Positions 45,896 to 53,951 of a stretch of 64,000 nt of DNA are shown piece after piece (the stretch's first letter is position 1; each line of letters opens with the position of its first letter). The DNA comes from Bacteroidales bacterium (GTDB lineage Bacteria > Bacteroidota > Bacteroidia > Bacteroidales > UBA932). The stretch spans positions 30,436-94,435 of the forward strand of contig JAKSJO010000005.1 in NCBI GenBank assembly GCA_024398125.1, read 5' to 3'. Under the pieces are notes generated by a model. The model was not told the origin of the DNA. It made no database searches and worked only from the letters and a program-made list of their open reading frames with translations. A program made the position numbers and the translations under genes.

Positions 45896-46747
45896 TTAGT
45901 ATCCGATTTCGATTCTGAGCCAACGCTCGAGGTCAGCCTGCCAGTCGCTCTTGTAAGGGAAGCGGTCGCCGATGCCCCAGCCGTGTCCGCCGACAGGGTA
46001 TATGTGCATGGTAGCCGATACCTTGTTCTTCACGAGTGCCTCGTAGTAGAGAAGGCTGTTCTTCACAGGAACGAGGGTGTCGTCGGTGCTGTGCATGATG
46101 AATGCAGGACAGGTGTCAGGGGTAACCTGCTTCTCGTTGCTGAACAGGATCTCGTCAGCCTCGCTTGCATTCTCGCCGAGGAGAAGGTCGTGTGAGCTCA
46201 TGTGGGTGTAAGCCTTGTCCATGGTGATCACAGGGTAGAAGAGAATCTGGAAGTCTGGCTTGGTCGCAGCGTCTACATAATGGGTTGCAACGGTCGATGT
46301 GAGGTGACCGCCTGCAGAACAGCCGAGAACGCCGAGCTTGGTGATGCCGAGCTTCTCAGCACGCTCGCGGAGGAGACGCATTGCCTGCTGTGCATCGCTG
46401 AGAGGAATTTCCTTGTGTCCCTTAGGGAGACGGTACTCGAGAAGTGCGAAGGTGACGCCCATGGAGTTGAACCATGTAGCCATGTCGCCGCCCTCATGAG
46501 TCTTTGAAAGCATTGCATAGCCGCCGCCAGGGAGGCAGAGAATAGCCTGGCCGTTAGGCTTCATTGCCGGATAGATGGTAAGCTTTGCGACAGGAGCGTC
46601 GGCAGAAGTGTCACCGTTAGAGTTCGGCGCGCCGTTTGGCCAGATTTCGATTACCTCATTCCTCGAAAAACGAGGCTGGGCGAATGCACTGGCAGCGCAT
46701 ACCATGCTGAGGATGGTAACGCATGCGATGATAAGAGATCTTTTCAT
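45896..46747 (-). CDS. Secreted alpha/beta hydrolase (BD-FAE / acetylxylan-esterase-like)
   Basis: The 283-residue protein has a signal peptide (MKRSLIIACVTILSMVCAASAFAQ). The oxyanion strand CLPGGGYAML, the elbow GCSAGGHL with Ser144, Asp in HSTDDTLVP and His in VGGHGWG form a complete catalytic set. It resembles the family of secreted esterases that deacetylate or deferuloylate plant polysaccharides. It may act on xylan, but the two loci are 20 kb apart and the substrate is not shown. It sits between an FNT-family channel and xpt. Confidence 0.85.
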   Translation of the reverse strand: MKRSLIIACVTILSMVCAASAFAQPRFSRNEVIEIWPNGAPNSNGDTSADAPVAKLTIYPAMKPNGQAILCLPGGGYAMLSKTHEGGDMATWFNSMGVTFALLEYRLPKGHKEIPLSDAQQAMRLLRERAEKLGITKLGVLGCSAGGHLTSTVATHYVDAATKPDFQILFYPVITMDKAYTHMSSHDLLLGENASEADEILFSNEKQVTPDTCPAFIMHSTDDTLVPVKNSLLYYEALVKNKVSATMHIYPVGGHGWGIGDRFPYKSDWQADLERWLRIEIGY

Positions 46748-46774
46748 ATCGTTTGTTTTATTTTGATTGTTCAG

Positions 46775-47371
46775 TTAAAGGTCTTCCTTGTCGACGAAAA
46801 GCCTGTACAGGTTGCAGCCAGCCAGATTTCCGATAACGACCAGGATATATGTCAGAAGGATCATGCCCGCATTCCCGGCAAGCATGTCGATCGAAGCCAT
46901 GCAATAGTAGAAGGCATCTGCGATGCAGTGGGTGAAACCACAGAGAATGAATACAGGCACGCCGAACAGAAGCGGCAGCCACTCTCCCTTCCTGCCGAAC
47001 TGGACGGCGGTGGTCATGATCAGTCCGCAGCCTATGCCCATGAGTCCACAGCGGACAGGACCGGCAGCGATGCGCTTTGCCACTATGGCGTCAGCCGCAT
47101 CGACCAGCTGCGGCGCTCCGGTACGGACCAGGAGTGCGGATGCAAGGCATCCGATGATGTTGAAGAGGAGGATGATTCCAAGCTGGCCCCAGCTGTCTTT
47201 AGTAACAAAACCGGCTGTTCCGGTGTACAGCTTGAGCTTGTAATGGATTACCGTGATGAGTCCGAAGCTGAAAAGAACGGCACCGGCCAATCCTCCTACA
47301 TTGAGGAAGACGGTACCTCCAACGGAGATCGCGATGCCCGCAAAGATTGCCAGTTTGATGAGCTTGCCCAT
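46775..47371 (-). CDS. Short FNT-family (formate/nitrite transporter-like) channel
   Basis: The 198-residue protein has six hydrophobic segments. The start KLAIFAGIAISVGGTVFLNVGG matches the first helix of the formate/nitrite transporter family, and GFTHCIADAFYY corresponds to the conserved GFEHxxANMF helix that holds the central His. It is shorter than typical family members (about 260-280 residues), mainly in the loops and C-terminus. It probably passes small monocarboxylates such as formate or acetate. It starts three bases after the thioredoxin-like gene, so it is tightly coupled to it. Confidence 0.7.
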   Translation of the reverse strand: MGKLIKLAIFAGIAISVGGTVFLNVGGLAGAVLFSFGLITVIHYKLKLYTGTAGFVTKDSWGQLGIILLFNIIGCLASALLVRTGAPQLVDAADAIVAKRIAAGPVRCGLMGIGCGLIMTTAVQFGRKGEWLPLLFGVPVFILCGFTHCIADAFYYCMASIDMLAGNAGMILLTYILVVIGNLAGCNLYRLFVDKEDL

Positions 47372-47373
47372 GA

Positions 47374-47850
47374 CTATTTACCGCTGACAGCCTTAGGAGT
47401 CCAACCATTGAGGAAACGGAGCACCTTGTCCTTGTCGTAGCCATCACCAACCTCGAGGAAGCTGCTGTCCTGGATGTGAATGACATCACCCTTGTCGTTC
47501 ATGACGACCAGGGCCGGATATCCGAAACGACCAGCGTTGGAAATCTTGTCGGTAAGCTTCTGGGATGCATCCTTGCGAGGATAGTTTACATGGATGTACA
47601 CGTAGTTCTTGTCGATGACTGATTTTATCTCAGAATCCTTGGTGATGAAATCTGCGAAGCGCAGACACCAGATGCACCAGTTGCCGCCGACCTGACAGAT
47701 GACATACTTGTTGGACGCCTTTGCCTTTGACACAGCTGTGTTTATCTGGGCGATCGGATCTATTGTCTCATCATAGAGCTTTGCCTTCTGGGCCTGTGCC
47801 TGTCCGATGGAGAGCACTGCCACCATCAGCACGATCAAGAATCTTTTCAT
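47374..47850 (-). CDS. Secreted thioredoxin-like protein with WCIWC motif
   Basis: The 158-residue protein has a signal peptide (MKRFLIVLMVAVLSIGQAQAQ). The redox motif WCIWC (Cys59 and Cys62) sits after strand VICQVGGN, followed by the cis-Pro strand YPALVVMNDKGD. It should reduce or shuffle disulphides in the periplasm. It heads the minus-strand run that continues with the FNT-like gene, hydrolase, xpt and permease, and a -7 box lies 25 bases upstream. Confidence 0.8.
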   Translation of the reverse strand: MKRFLIVLMVAVLSIGQAQAQKAKLYDETIDPIAQINTAVSKAKASNKYVICQVGGNWCIWCLRFADFITKDSEIKSVIDKNYVYIHVNYPRKDASQKLTDKISNAGRFGYPALVVMNDKGDVIHIQDSSFLEVGDGYDKDKVLRFLNGWTPKAVSGK

Positions 47851-47874
47851 GCGGTGTTTTTTTACGTGTATCTA

Positions 47875-47882
47875 CAAATATA
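47875..47882 (-). promoter_or_regulatory. -7 box for the thioredoxin-to-permease operon
   Basis: On the minus strand these bases read TATATTTG, an exact TAnnTTTG match, 25 bases before the ATG at 47850. No good -33 element is seen. Confidence 0.5.
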
Positions 47883-47903
47883 ATCTCTTTTGCATAGAAT
47901 GCC

Positions 47904-47911
47904 TATATTTG
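47904..47911 (+). promoter_or_regulatory. -7 box for the formyl-THF cycloligase gene
   Basis: TATATTTG matches TAnnTTTG exactly, 21 bases before the ATG at 47933. It faces away from the minus-strand box at 47882, giving a compact divergent promoter. Confidence 0.5.
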
Positions 47912-47932
47912 TATGAGAACATTTCCCCATAC

Positions 47933-48478
47933 ATGTCGACTGACGATATCAAAAGAGAGATCAGACGCCGGATAAAGGCATTGAGAGAGGCAGATCCACA
48001 CCCGGATCCGTCAAGTATCATCAATGCGGTCGTTTCGCTTCCCGAGTGGCAGAATGCCGGTACTGTCATGCTTTACTGTGCTCTCCCGGGAGAGGTCGAC
48101 CTTGCCGCTCTGATGGACATGCCTGGCAGGAAAGTCGTCCTTCCTCTGGTCTGCGGCGACGATCTGCTGCTGAAGGAGTATGTTCCTGGAAGGCTCGTTC
48201 CAGGCTATGCCGGAATCATGGAACCAGCCGCCGATGCTCCCGATGTCGCCCCATCCTCGATCGACCTTGTGATCGTTCCCGGAGTCGCATTCGACAGAAA
48301 TGGAGGCCGGCTTGGACGTGGCAAAGGCTATTATGACAGGACACTTTCAAAGATCGCTGCAGTGAAAATCGGTGTCGCTTTTTCATGGCAGCTTGTCGAA
48401 ACCGTACCTATGGATGCATGGGACAGGCCTATGGATATCCTTATCGTCGACGGCGATGTCATAAAAGGTCGAAAATGA
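47933..48478 (+). CDS. 5-formyltetrahydrofolate cyclo-ligase family protein
   Basis: This is a 181-residue enzyme. Family signatures are VVLPLVCGDDLLLKEY, the nucleotide-binding motif RLGRGKGYYDRTL, and PMDILIVDGDV near the C-terminus. It uses ATP to turn 5-formyl-THF into 5,10-methenyl-THF, recovering folate. The start at 47933 is supported by a -7 box 21 bases upstream; the longer frame upstream is not protein-like. An AT-rich 67-base gap precedes the next gene. Confidence 0.88.
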   Translation: MSTDDIKREIRRRIKALREADPHPDPSSIINAVVSLPEWQNAGTVMLYCALPGEVDLAALMDMPGRKVVLPLVCGDDLLLKEYVPGRLVPGYAGIMEPAADAPDVAPSSIDLVIVPGVAFDRNGGRLGRGKGYYDRTLSKIAAVKIGVAFSWQLVETVPMDAWDRPMDILIVDGDVIKGRK

Positions 48479-48545
48479 CTTTGGATCCGGCTTTTTTTCT
48501 TACTTTTGATTCTTGAAGCATCGAACCGCATAATAATACACATTG

Positions 48546-49559
48546 ATGAAAAAACTGTCGTTGGCAAACCTGCCGACCAAGATCCAGAAGCTTGAAAGGC
48601 TGTCCAAGGCACTCGACAGCAATATCTATATCAAGCGAGACGACCAGACCGGAAGCGAATGGTCCGGCAACAAGATCAGAAAGCTTGAATTCTCAGTCCA
48701 GGAAGCCCTTCAGCAGGGTGCAGACCTCCTCATCACTACGGGAGGCATCCAGAGCAACCACTGCCGCGCCACTGTTGCCGTTGCGACATACTATGGTTTG
48801 AAGTCGGCGGTTCTTCTCCGTATCAGCGAACAGCCTCCGGTAGAAGGTAATTATTTCCTTGACCTCCTCATGGGCGCGGATGTAAGATTCTGTAACAGGG
48901 AGGAATACAGCAACAGCCGCAATGAAATCATGGCTGCTATGGCCGAGGAGTACCGCAAGCAAGGCTATCATCCATACATCATCCCCGAAGGCGCATCGAA
49001 CGGAGTCGGAACTCTCGGATATTACAATGCATTCCATGAAATCCTGGAACAGGAAAAGGAACTCGGCATCGAGTTCGATACCATCGTGATCGCTACAGGT
49101 TCGGGCGGAACCGCAGCCGGACTGAATCTCGCAAACATTCTCGGCGGCTATGGCAGACGCATCGTCGCCATGGCTGTCTGCGATGACGTGAAGTATTTCC
49201 AGAATTATTGCCACAAGATTTCGCTTGAGGCCCTTCCTTATCTTGTCGAACAGGGCGAGATCAGCCAGGGAAAGGCAGATGAGTGCACGGCAACCCTCAA
49301 ACCAGAGAATTTCGAGATCAATGACGGATATGTCGGCATAGGTTACGCCCTCAGCAGACCTGAGGAGCTGGAGCATATAAAGAACATCGCTCGCATGGAA
49401 GGTGTTGTATTCGATCCCGTTTATACAGGCAAGGCGACATACGGTCTGTGGAACGAGCTCCAGGAGGGAGGCAGCCTCCGCGGCGCGAAGAACATCCTCT
49501 TCATCCATACAGGAGGCCTCTATGGCCTTTTCCCTGTGTCAAGATCATTCAATCTCTAG
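48546..49559 (+). CDS. D-cysteine desulfhydrase / ACC deaminase-family PLP enzyme
   Basis: This is a 337-residue fold type II PLP enzyme. The PLP Lys lies in WSGNKIRKLEF, TTGGIQSNHCRATVAVA follows the ACC-deaminase pattern, and ATGSGGTAAGL is the phosphate loop. The family cleaves D-cysteine to pyruvate, sulphide and ammonia, or deaminates ACC. Sequence does not decide between them; enteric relatives prefer D-Cys. The start is ATG 48546. The acetyltransferase gene follows after 14 bases. Confidence 0.88.
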   Translation: MKKLSLANLPTKIQKLERLSKALDSNIYIKRDDQTGSEWSGNKIRKLEFSVQEALQQGADLLITTGGIQSNHCRATVAVATYYGLKSAVLLRISEQPPVEGNYFLDLLMGADVRFCNREEYSNSRNEIMAAMAEEYRKQGYHPYIIPEGASNGVGTLGYYNAFHEILEQEKELGIEFDTIVIATGSGGTAAGLNLANILGGYGRRIVAMAVCDDVKYFQNYCHKISLEALPYLVEQGEISQGKADECTATLKPENFEINDGYVGIGYALSRPEELEHIKNIARMEGVVFDPVYTGKATYGLWNELQEGGSLRGAKNILFIHTGGLYGLFPVSRSFNL

Positions 49560-49573
49560 AACCATCGAACCTG

Positions 49574-50701
49574 ATGATAACCATCATAAAAGCTGAAACA
49601 CGCAAGCAGCTCAGACTATTCGCAGAATACCCAAACACTCTATACAAAGGCAATCCATATTACGTTCCGACCTTGGCTGCGGATGATGCCAAGACCTTCG
49701 ACAAGTCATACAATGCCGCTTTTGAATTCTGTGATGCAGACTTCTTCCTCGCCTACAAGGACGGCAAGCTGGTTGGCAGGATCGCTGCAATCCTGAATCC
49801 TCGTGCAAATGAAGCCTGGAAGAAGAATTCCGCACGTTTCGGATGGATTGACTTCATCGATGACGAGGAAGTCTCTTCTGCATTGATGGAGACGGTGGAA
49901 AAGTGGGCAAGGGAAAGAGGCATGGAGGAAATCGAAGGACCTCTTGGATTCACCGACTTCGACACTGAAGGCATGCTGGTTGATGGTTTCGAGGAACTCG
50001 GTACCATGATCACGTTCTACAATCACCCGTATTACATGGCACATATGGAGAAGCTGGGCTATGCCAAGGTGACCGACTGGGTTGAAAGAAGGATAACGCT
50101 TCCTGATGCGCTCACAGATAAGATTTCCAGATTCTCGAAGATCGTTATGGACAGATGCGGTCTGCATACGGTACGCTATACCAAGAAGGACATCACCTCG
50201 AAAGGCATCGGCTACAAGCTGTTCGACCTGGTCAACAAGACCTATTGCGTTCTTTTCGGCTACTCTCAGCTTTCGGAGAAGCAGATGAAGCAGTATGTCG
50301 ATGCATATCTTTCAATGGTCAACCTCGACTTCGTTTCATTCATCGAGAATGAACAGGGCGAACTGGTTGCATTTGGCCTTATGTTGCCATCAATGTCAAA
50401 GGCTCTCCAGAAGTGCAACGGCAAACTTTTCCCGATCGGCTGGTATCACATGCTCCGCGCCCTGTACGCAAAGGGGACCGATACCATCGACATGATGCTG
50501 ATAGCGGTTCACCCGGATCTTCAGTCGAAGGGTGTACCTGCACTCGTGATTGCAGATATCTTCCCACGTCTGCTCAAGGCCGGTTTCAAGTATGCCGAGA
50601 CCAATCCTGAACTTGAGACCAATCACGCTGTCCAGAACCTCTGGAGCGATTTTGACTCAAGACTTCATCGCAGAAGAAGAATCTACGGAAAGACTCTCTA
50701 A
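49574..50701 (+). CDS. GNAT-family N-acetyltransferase-like protein
   Basis: This 375-residue protein resembles a two-domain GNAT family. The N-terminal part (FAEYPNTLYKGNPYYVPTL, ADFFLAYKDGKLVGRIAAI) is common in Bacteroidetes proteins of unknown substrate. The C-terminal part (FVSFIENEQGELVAFGLMLP, MLIAVHPDLQSKGVPALVI) looks like the acetyl-CoA-binding half, with an Arg/Gln-x-x-Gly-type segment. The start MITIIKAETRKQL is at 49574. The stop overlaps the convergent transglycosylase gene by four bases. The acceptor is unknown. Confidence 0.75.
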   Translation: MITIIKAETRKQLRLFAEYPNTLYKGNPYYVPTLAADDAKTFDKSYNAAFEFCDADFFLAYKDGKLVGRIAAILNPRANEAWKKNSARFGWIDFIDDEEVSSALMETVEKWARERGMEEIEGPLGFTDFDTEGMLVDGFEELGTMITFYNHPYYMAHMEKLGYAKVTDWVERRITLPDALTDKISRFSKIVMDRCGLHTVRYTKKDITSKGIGYKLFDLVNKTYCVLFGYSQLSEKQMKQYVDAYLSMVNLDFVSFIENEQGELVAFGLMLPSMSKALQKCNGKLFPIGWYHMLRALYAKGTDTIDMMLIAVHPDLQSKGVPALVIADIFPRLLKAGFKYAETNPELETNHAVQNLWSDFDSRLHRRRRIYGKTL

Positions 50702-51600
50702 TTCTTCGGAATCACGACTTCATAGACCTTGCCGGACTTGTCCTGCAGGGAAGTCTGTCGCAGCCATGGGTTTGCAAGCCTGATCTGGCGATAGGTAGTG
50801 CCGTTCTTCTTTGCGAATGCAGCAAGGTCGGGGATGGTAGTGGTAACCTTGATGACCTTCTCGGGCTCTTCGTACTGATAATAGTCATCCTCCTCGAGCT
50901 GGAAGCCATAGGCTGCAGGGTTCTCGAGGAAAAGCTTCGCTGTAAGGATGCGGAACATGTAGCGGCTTGTCTCCTCGACCAGCCAGAGGTCCATTGCACT
51001 GTCGACCTGCTGCTTGGCCAGCTCGCTGGAAATGCGTCCCTGACCCGCATTGTAGCTTGCAGCAACAGTCATCCAGTCGCCATATTTCTTGTAAGCGTCA
51101 CTAAGGTACTTGCAAGCCGCGCGGGTGGCTTTCTCAATGTGATATCTCTCGTCGATGTTCTCGTTTACCTCCAGTCCGAACTGTCTGCCTGTCGCAGCCA
51201 TGAACTGCCAGAGACCTGCAGCGCCGGCGGTCGAAACCGCGGTAGGCGACAGGTTGCTCTCAATGGCCATGAGATACTTGAGGTCATCAGGAATGCCGCA
51301 CTCCTTGAGGATAGGCTCGATCTGGGGGAAGATGCGCTTGGTGCGCTTAAGCATGAGAATCGTGTTCTGGTGCGCATATGTGAATGCCAGCATCTCACGG
51401 TCCATCCTTTCACGCAGATCGTTGCTGTTCAGGTTTACAGTAGAGCCAGCAAAGTCAATCTTCGATGGTACTTTTGGCGCTGTATAGACCATCTGCAGCT
51501 GTCCCTCAGGATAAGGATTGAATGATTCCTGCTGATTATTCTGGGCGCAAGCTGAAATCGCGAGAAGAAGCGCCGCAGATAGGATGATAGCTTTTTTCAT
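50698..51600 (-). CDS. MltD-type lytic transglycosylase, lipoprotein
   Basis: This is a 300-residue protein with a lipoprotein-like signal (LLLAISAC, Cys18). The catalytic Glu114 lies in YLMAIESNLSPTAVS, followed by GAAGLWQFMAATGRQFGLEVN and AASYNAGQGRI, all typical of the SLT family 1 fold. The C-terminal 40 residues (TTIPDLAAFAKKNGTTYRQIRLANPWL) look like a LysM-type cell-wall-binding repeat. It cleaves peptidoglycan glycan strands, leaving 1,6-anhydro ends. It is the second gene of a two-gene minus operon, eight bases after the upstream gene. Confidence 0.88.
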   Translation of the reverse strand: MKKAIILSAALLLAISACAQNNQQESFNPYPEGQLQMVYTAPKVPSKIDFAGSTVNLNSNDLRERMDREMLAFTYAHQNTILMLKRTKRIFPQIEPILKECGIPDDLKYLMAIESNLSPTAVSTAGAAGLWQFMAATGRQFGLEVNENIDERYHIEKATRAACKYLSDAYKKYGDWMTVAASYNAGQGRISSELAKQQVDSAMDLWLVEETSRYMFRILTAKLFLENPAAYGFQLEEDDYYQYEEPEKVIKVTTTIPDLAAFAKKNGTTYRQIRLANPWLRQTSLQDKSGKVYEVVIPKN

Positions 51601-51608
51601 ATCAGGTG

Positions 51609-52283
51609 TTACTTTATCGAGGTCAGGATTTCGGTCGTCTGGAGCTTCATCTTCTTGTCATACGTGTCATGACGGATCATGCCGACGCCCTTTGCGTACC
51701 AGGTATCGTTGATCTTGACCTTGCTTATTCCCATACCTTTTTCTGTCTTATGCTCACGGACAACGACGCAGTCGAATTCTCCTGCTTTGGTTCTGAGCTT
51801 TTCGAATCTTACGACCTTGCGTTCCGTGACTGTGCTCTTGAACTCCATGCCCATCGCGCTGATGGAAATGTTCACGTCAGGCAGCACGTCGCCCGGCTTC
51901 ATGTTGCTTCTGAGTACCGATTTCCCTCCAGTAGCCTTTACCGGCTTGTCTGGAATAAGAGTCTTTATTATGGCGGCGGCAGACTCGCCAACGTCCATGA
52001 TTACATCTTTCTCCGAAGTTATGGTAGCCTCCATCGAAAGGGGAGCCTTGAAATATGACTCTCCATTTGGTTTGAGCATGTCGTTCGTGAAGCGGACCTT
52101 GCCGGTGGAAGCGTCGTAGGATGTATTCTTCTGGATTCTTATATAGACCAGCTTTTCTTTGCCGGCCTCATTCCTTTCATACCTGAGAACAGCCCCGGGC
52201 TTTGTACAGAAATATGCCTCGTTCTGGGCAAAGGCGCAGATCGAGACAATCATCGCAATGGCTATTGAGAGAAATCGTTTCAC
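51609..52283 (-). CDS. Secreted TapB/DUF3108-like protein, GTG start
   Basis: The 224-residue protein has a signal peptide (MKRFLSIAIAMIVSICAFAQ) and starts with GTG at 52283. The rest is beta-strand rich, with FDCVVVREHKTEKGMGISKVKINDTWYAKGVGMIRHDTYDK near the C-terminus, reminiscent of the DUF3108/TapB family of envelope proteins. A role in the periplasm is inferred only from the signal. It is followed eight bases later by a lytic transglycosylase, which suggests an envelope function. I cannot name the family with certainty. Confidence 0.6.
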   Translation of the reverse strand: MKRFLSIAIAMIVSICAFAQNEAYFCTKPGAVLRYERNEAGKEKLVYIRIQKNTSYDASTGKVRFTNDMLKPNGESYFKAPLSMEATITSEKDVIMDVGESAAAIIKTLIPDKPVKATGGKSVLRSNMKPGDVLPDVNISISAMGMEFKSTVTERKVVRFEKLRTKAGEFDCVVVREHKTEKGMGISKVKINDTWYAKGVGMIRHDTYDKKMKLQTTEILTSIK

Positions 52284-52306
52284 GGCTGGGTTGTGCTTCT
52301 ATTTCT

Positions 52307-52324
52307 CAAAAATAAGTAAATTTG
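52307..52324. promoter_or_regulatory. Back-to-back divergent -7 boxes
   Basis: TAAATTTG at 52317-52324 (plus, for the PfkB-type kinase) and TATTTTTG on the minus strand at 52314-52307 (for the DUF3108-like gene) are separated by two bases. Both match TAnnTTTG. Transcripts in both directions would begin within the same 30 bases. Confidence 0.5.
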
Positions 52325-52339
52325 TGAAAACAAGCGAAT

Positions 52340-53281
52340 ATGAGCCACAAAAGGAAAGTCATAGGAATAGGCGAGACCGTATTTGACATAATCTTCAAGG
52401 AAGATAAACCTGTCAGCGCAGTTCCGGGCGGCAGCACGTTCAATTCTATGATATCCATGGGCCGCTGCGGACTTGAAGCAACTTTCCTCTCCGAGACAGG
52501 GGATGACCACATAGGCGACCTCGTCTGTGCCTATCTGGAGAAGAATGGCGTTTCGTCGGCAGATGTCGACAGGGGAGGCAAGAGCCATCTCTCGCTTGCC
52601 TTCCTCGATGAATCGAATGACGCCAACTACGTTTTCTACAAGGATCACCCGCACGACAGGGCGGATATGCGTATCCCGGAAATCAACACCGAGGACATCG
52701 TCCTGTTCGGATCATACTACGCTGTCAATCCAGTCATCCGTACGAAGGTCAAGTCGCTGCTGGAATATGCCCGAAGCCGCGGAGCTATCATCTACTACGA
52801 TATCAATTTCAGACCCTCCCACAAGGCAGAGCTTCCGCAGCTGATGCAGGCGATAGAAGAGAACTGTGCCTTTGCGGACATAATACGCGGCAGCAACGAA
52901 GATTTCTTCCATGTTTATGGTTTGACCGAATATGAGAAGGTACTGGAAATCCCAATTCTAGCCGGCAAGAATCTTATCTACACTTGCGGATCAAAGCCGA
53001 CCAGGCTGAAAGCCAACGGCGGTGTCGATGTGGAACAGGTCATCGAACCAGTCGATACAGTCAGCACCATCGGCGCCGGAGATAACTACAACGCCGGCGT
53101 GATATACTCGCTTGTGAGGGATGGCATTACCAGAAATGACCTTTCAACGGGTCTCAGCCCTGAAGAATGGATCTCGATTCTCGATACTGCACAAAGTTTC
53201 TCCCGTGAATGCTGCATGAGCATAGACAATGTTGTCAGCCTGGCATTTGCGGAACAGATGAAAAACAAAATCCAACAATAA
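52340..53281 (+). CDS. PfkB-family carbohydrate kinase
   Basis: This is a 313-residue ribokinase-fold kinase. PGGSTFNSMISMGRCGLEATFLSETGDDHIGD is the N-terminal sugar-binding part, and DTVSTIGAGDNYNAGVIY near residues 243-260 carries the catalytic Asp with the anion-hole GAGD. Relatives phosphorylate fructose, ribose, nucleosides or 2-keto sugars; the exact substrate is not evident. The DJ-1-like gene starts two bases after the stop, so the two are coupled. Confidence 0.9.
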   Translation: MSHKRKVIGIGETVFDIIFKEDKPVSAVPGGSTFNSMISMGRCGLEATFLSETGDDHIGDLVCAYLEKNGVSSADVDRGGKSHLSLAFLDESNDANYVFYKDHPHDRADMRIPEINTEDIVLFGSYYAVNPVIRTKVKSLLEYARSRGAIIYYDINFRPSHKAELPQLMQAIEENCAFADIIRGSNEDFFHVYGLTEYEKVLEIPILAGKNLIYTCGSKPTRLKANGGVDVEQVIEPVDTVSTIGAGDNYNAGVIYSLVRDGITRNDLSTGLSPEEWISILDTAQSFSRECCMSIDNVVSLAFAEQMKNKIQQ

Positions 53282-53282
53282 C

Positions 53283-53867
53283 ATGATCTACGTATTTCTC
53301 GCAGAAGGCTTCGAAGAAAGCGAAGCTATCATCCCAATCGACATCCTTCGCCGTGCAGGCAAGGACGTCGTTACAGTCAGCATCAGCGACAGCAAGGCTG
53401 TAACCTCTTCTCATGGTGTAACCATAATGGCGGACACCCTTTTCGACGATAATGATTACGAAGGTGCAGAGCTTGTCGTCCTCCCTGGCGGTATGCCTGG
53501 CGCAGCCAATCTGTATGCCTGCGAGCCATTGGCCGACCTTCTTCTTGCCCGCAACGGAAAGGGTCAGCGTATCGCTGCCATCTGCGCTGCTCCTGCAGTC
53601 GTTCTTGGACAGCTCGGTATCGCAAAGGGCAGGCGTGTAGCCTGCTATCCTGGCTTCGAGGATATGTTGGAGGGAGCGGACTACACCCGCGAGCTTGTCG
53701 AGACTGACGGCAACATCACCACCGCTGAAGGTCCTGCTGCAGCATTCCCGTTCGGCTATGAGCTTGCATCCCTTGTCGCTTCTCCGGAGATGGCATCCAA
53801 GATTGCTGAGGGAATGCGTTTCAAGCATTTAATGGGAGAAGAAGAAGCAGTTTTGAAACAATCCTAA
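53283..53867 (+). CDS. DJ-1/PfpI-family protein
   Basis: This is a 194-residue DJ-1/ThiJ fold. The conserved nucleophile Cys101 is in RIAAICAAPAVVLG, and the Glu of AEGFEESEA at the N-terminus is the usual partner that stabilises the thiolate. Related proteins act as glyoxalases or deglycases or in stress protection. It follows the kinase closely, and a bidirectional terminator lies 28 bases downstream. Confidence 0.9.
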   Translation: MIYVFLAEGFEESEAIIPIDILRRAGKDVVTVSISDSKAVTSSHGVTIMADTLFDDNDYEGAELVVLPGGMPGAANLYACEPLADLLLARNGKGQRIAAICAAPAVVLGQLGIAKGRRVACYPGFEDMLEGADYTRELVETDGNITTAEGPAAAFPFGYELASLVASPEMASKIAEGMRFKHLMGEEEAVLKQS

Positions 53868-53871
53868 AAGT

Positions 53872-53894
53872 GGTGCACGGGGTCAGACCCCGTA
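53872..53894. repeat. Palindromic repeat, GGGGTC-type, copy 1
   Basis: The sequence GTGCACGGGGTCAGACCCCGTAC contains a perfect 6-bp stem GGGGTC/GACCCC around one A, framed by TGCAC/GTAC. It lies five bases after the DJ-1-like stop and just before a terminator. Related elements occur at 56446-56476 and 62335-62366. Confidence 0.6.
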
Positions 53895-53895
53895 C

Positions 53896-53934
53896 AAAAA
53901 AAGAGTCATCCAGAAACCGGATGACTCTTTTTTT
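53896..53934. terminator. Bidirectional terminator
   Basis: A 16-bp stem, seven A then GAGTCATCC pairing with GGATGACTC then seven T, lies between the convergent DJ-1-like and GH97 genes. The A and T runs allow it to end transcripts on both strands. Confidence 0.9.
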
Positions 53935-53951
53935 CATATGAGGACTTGTCC

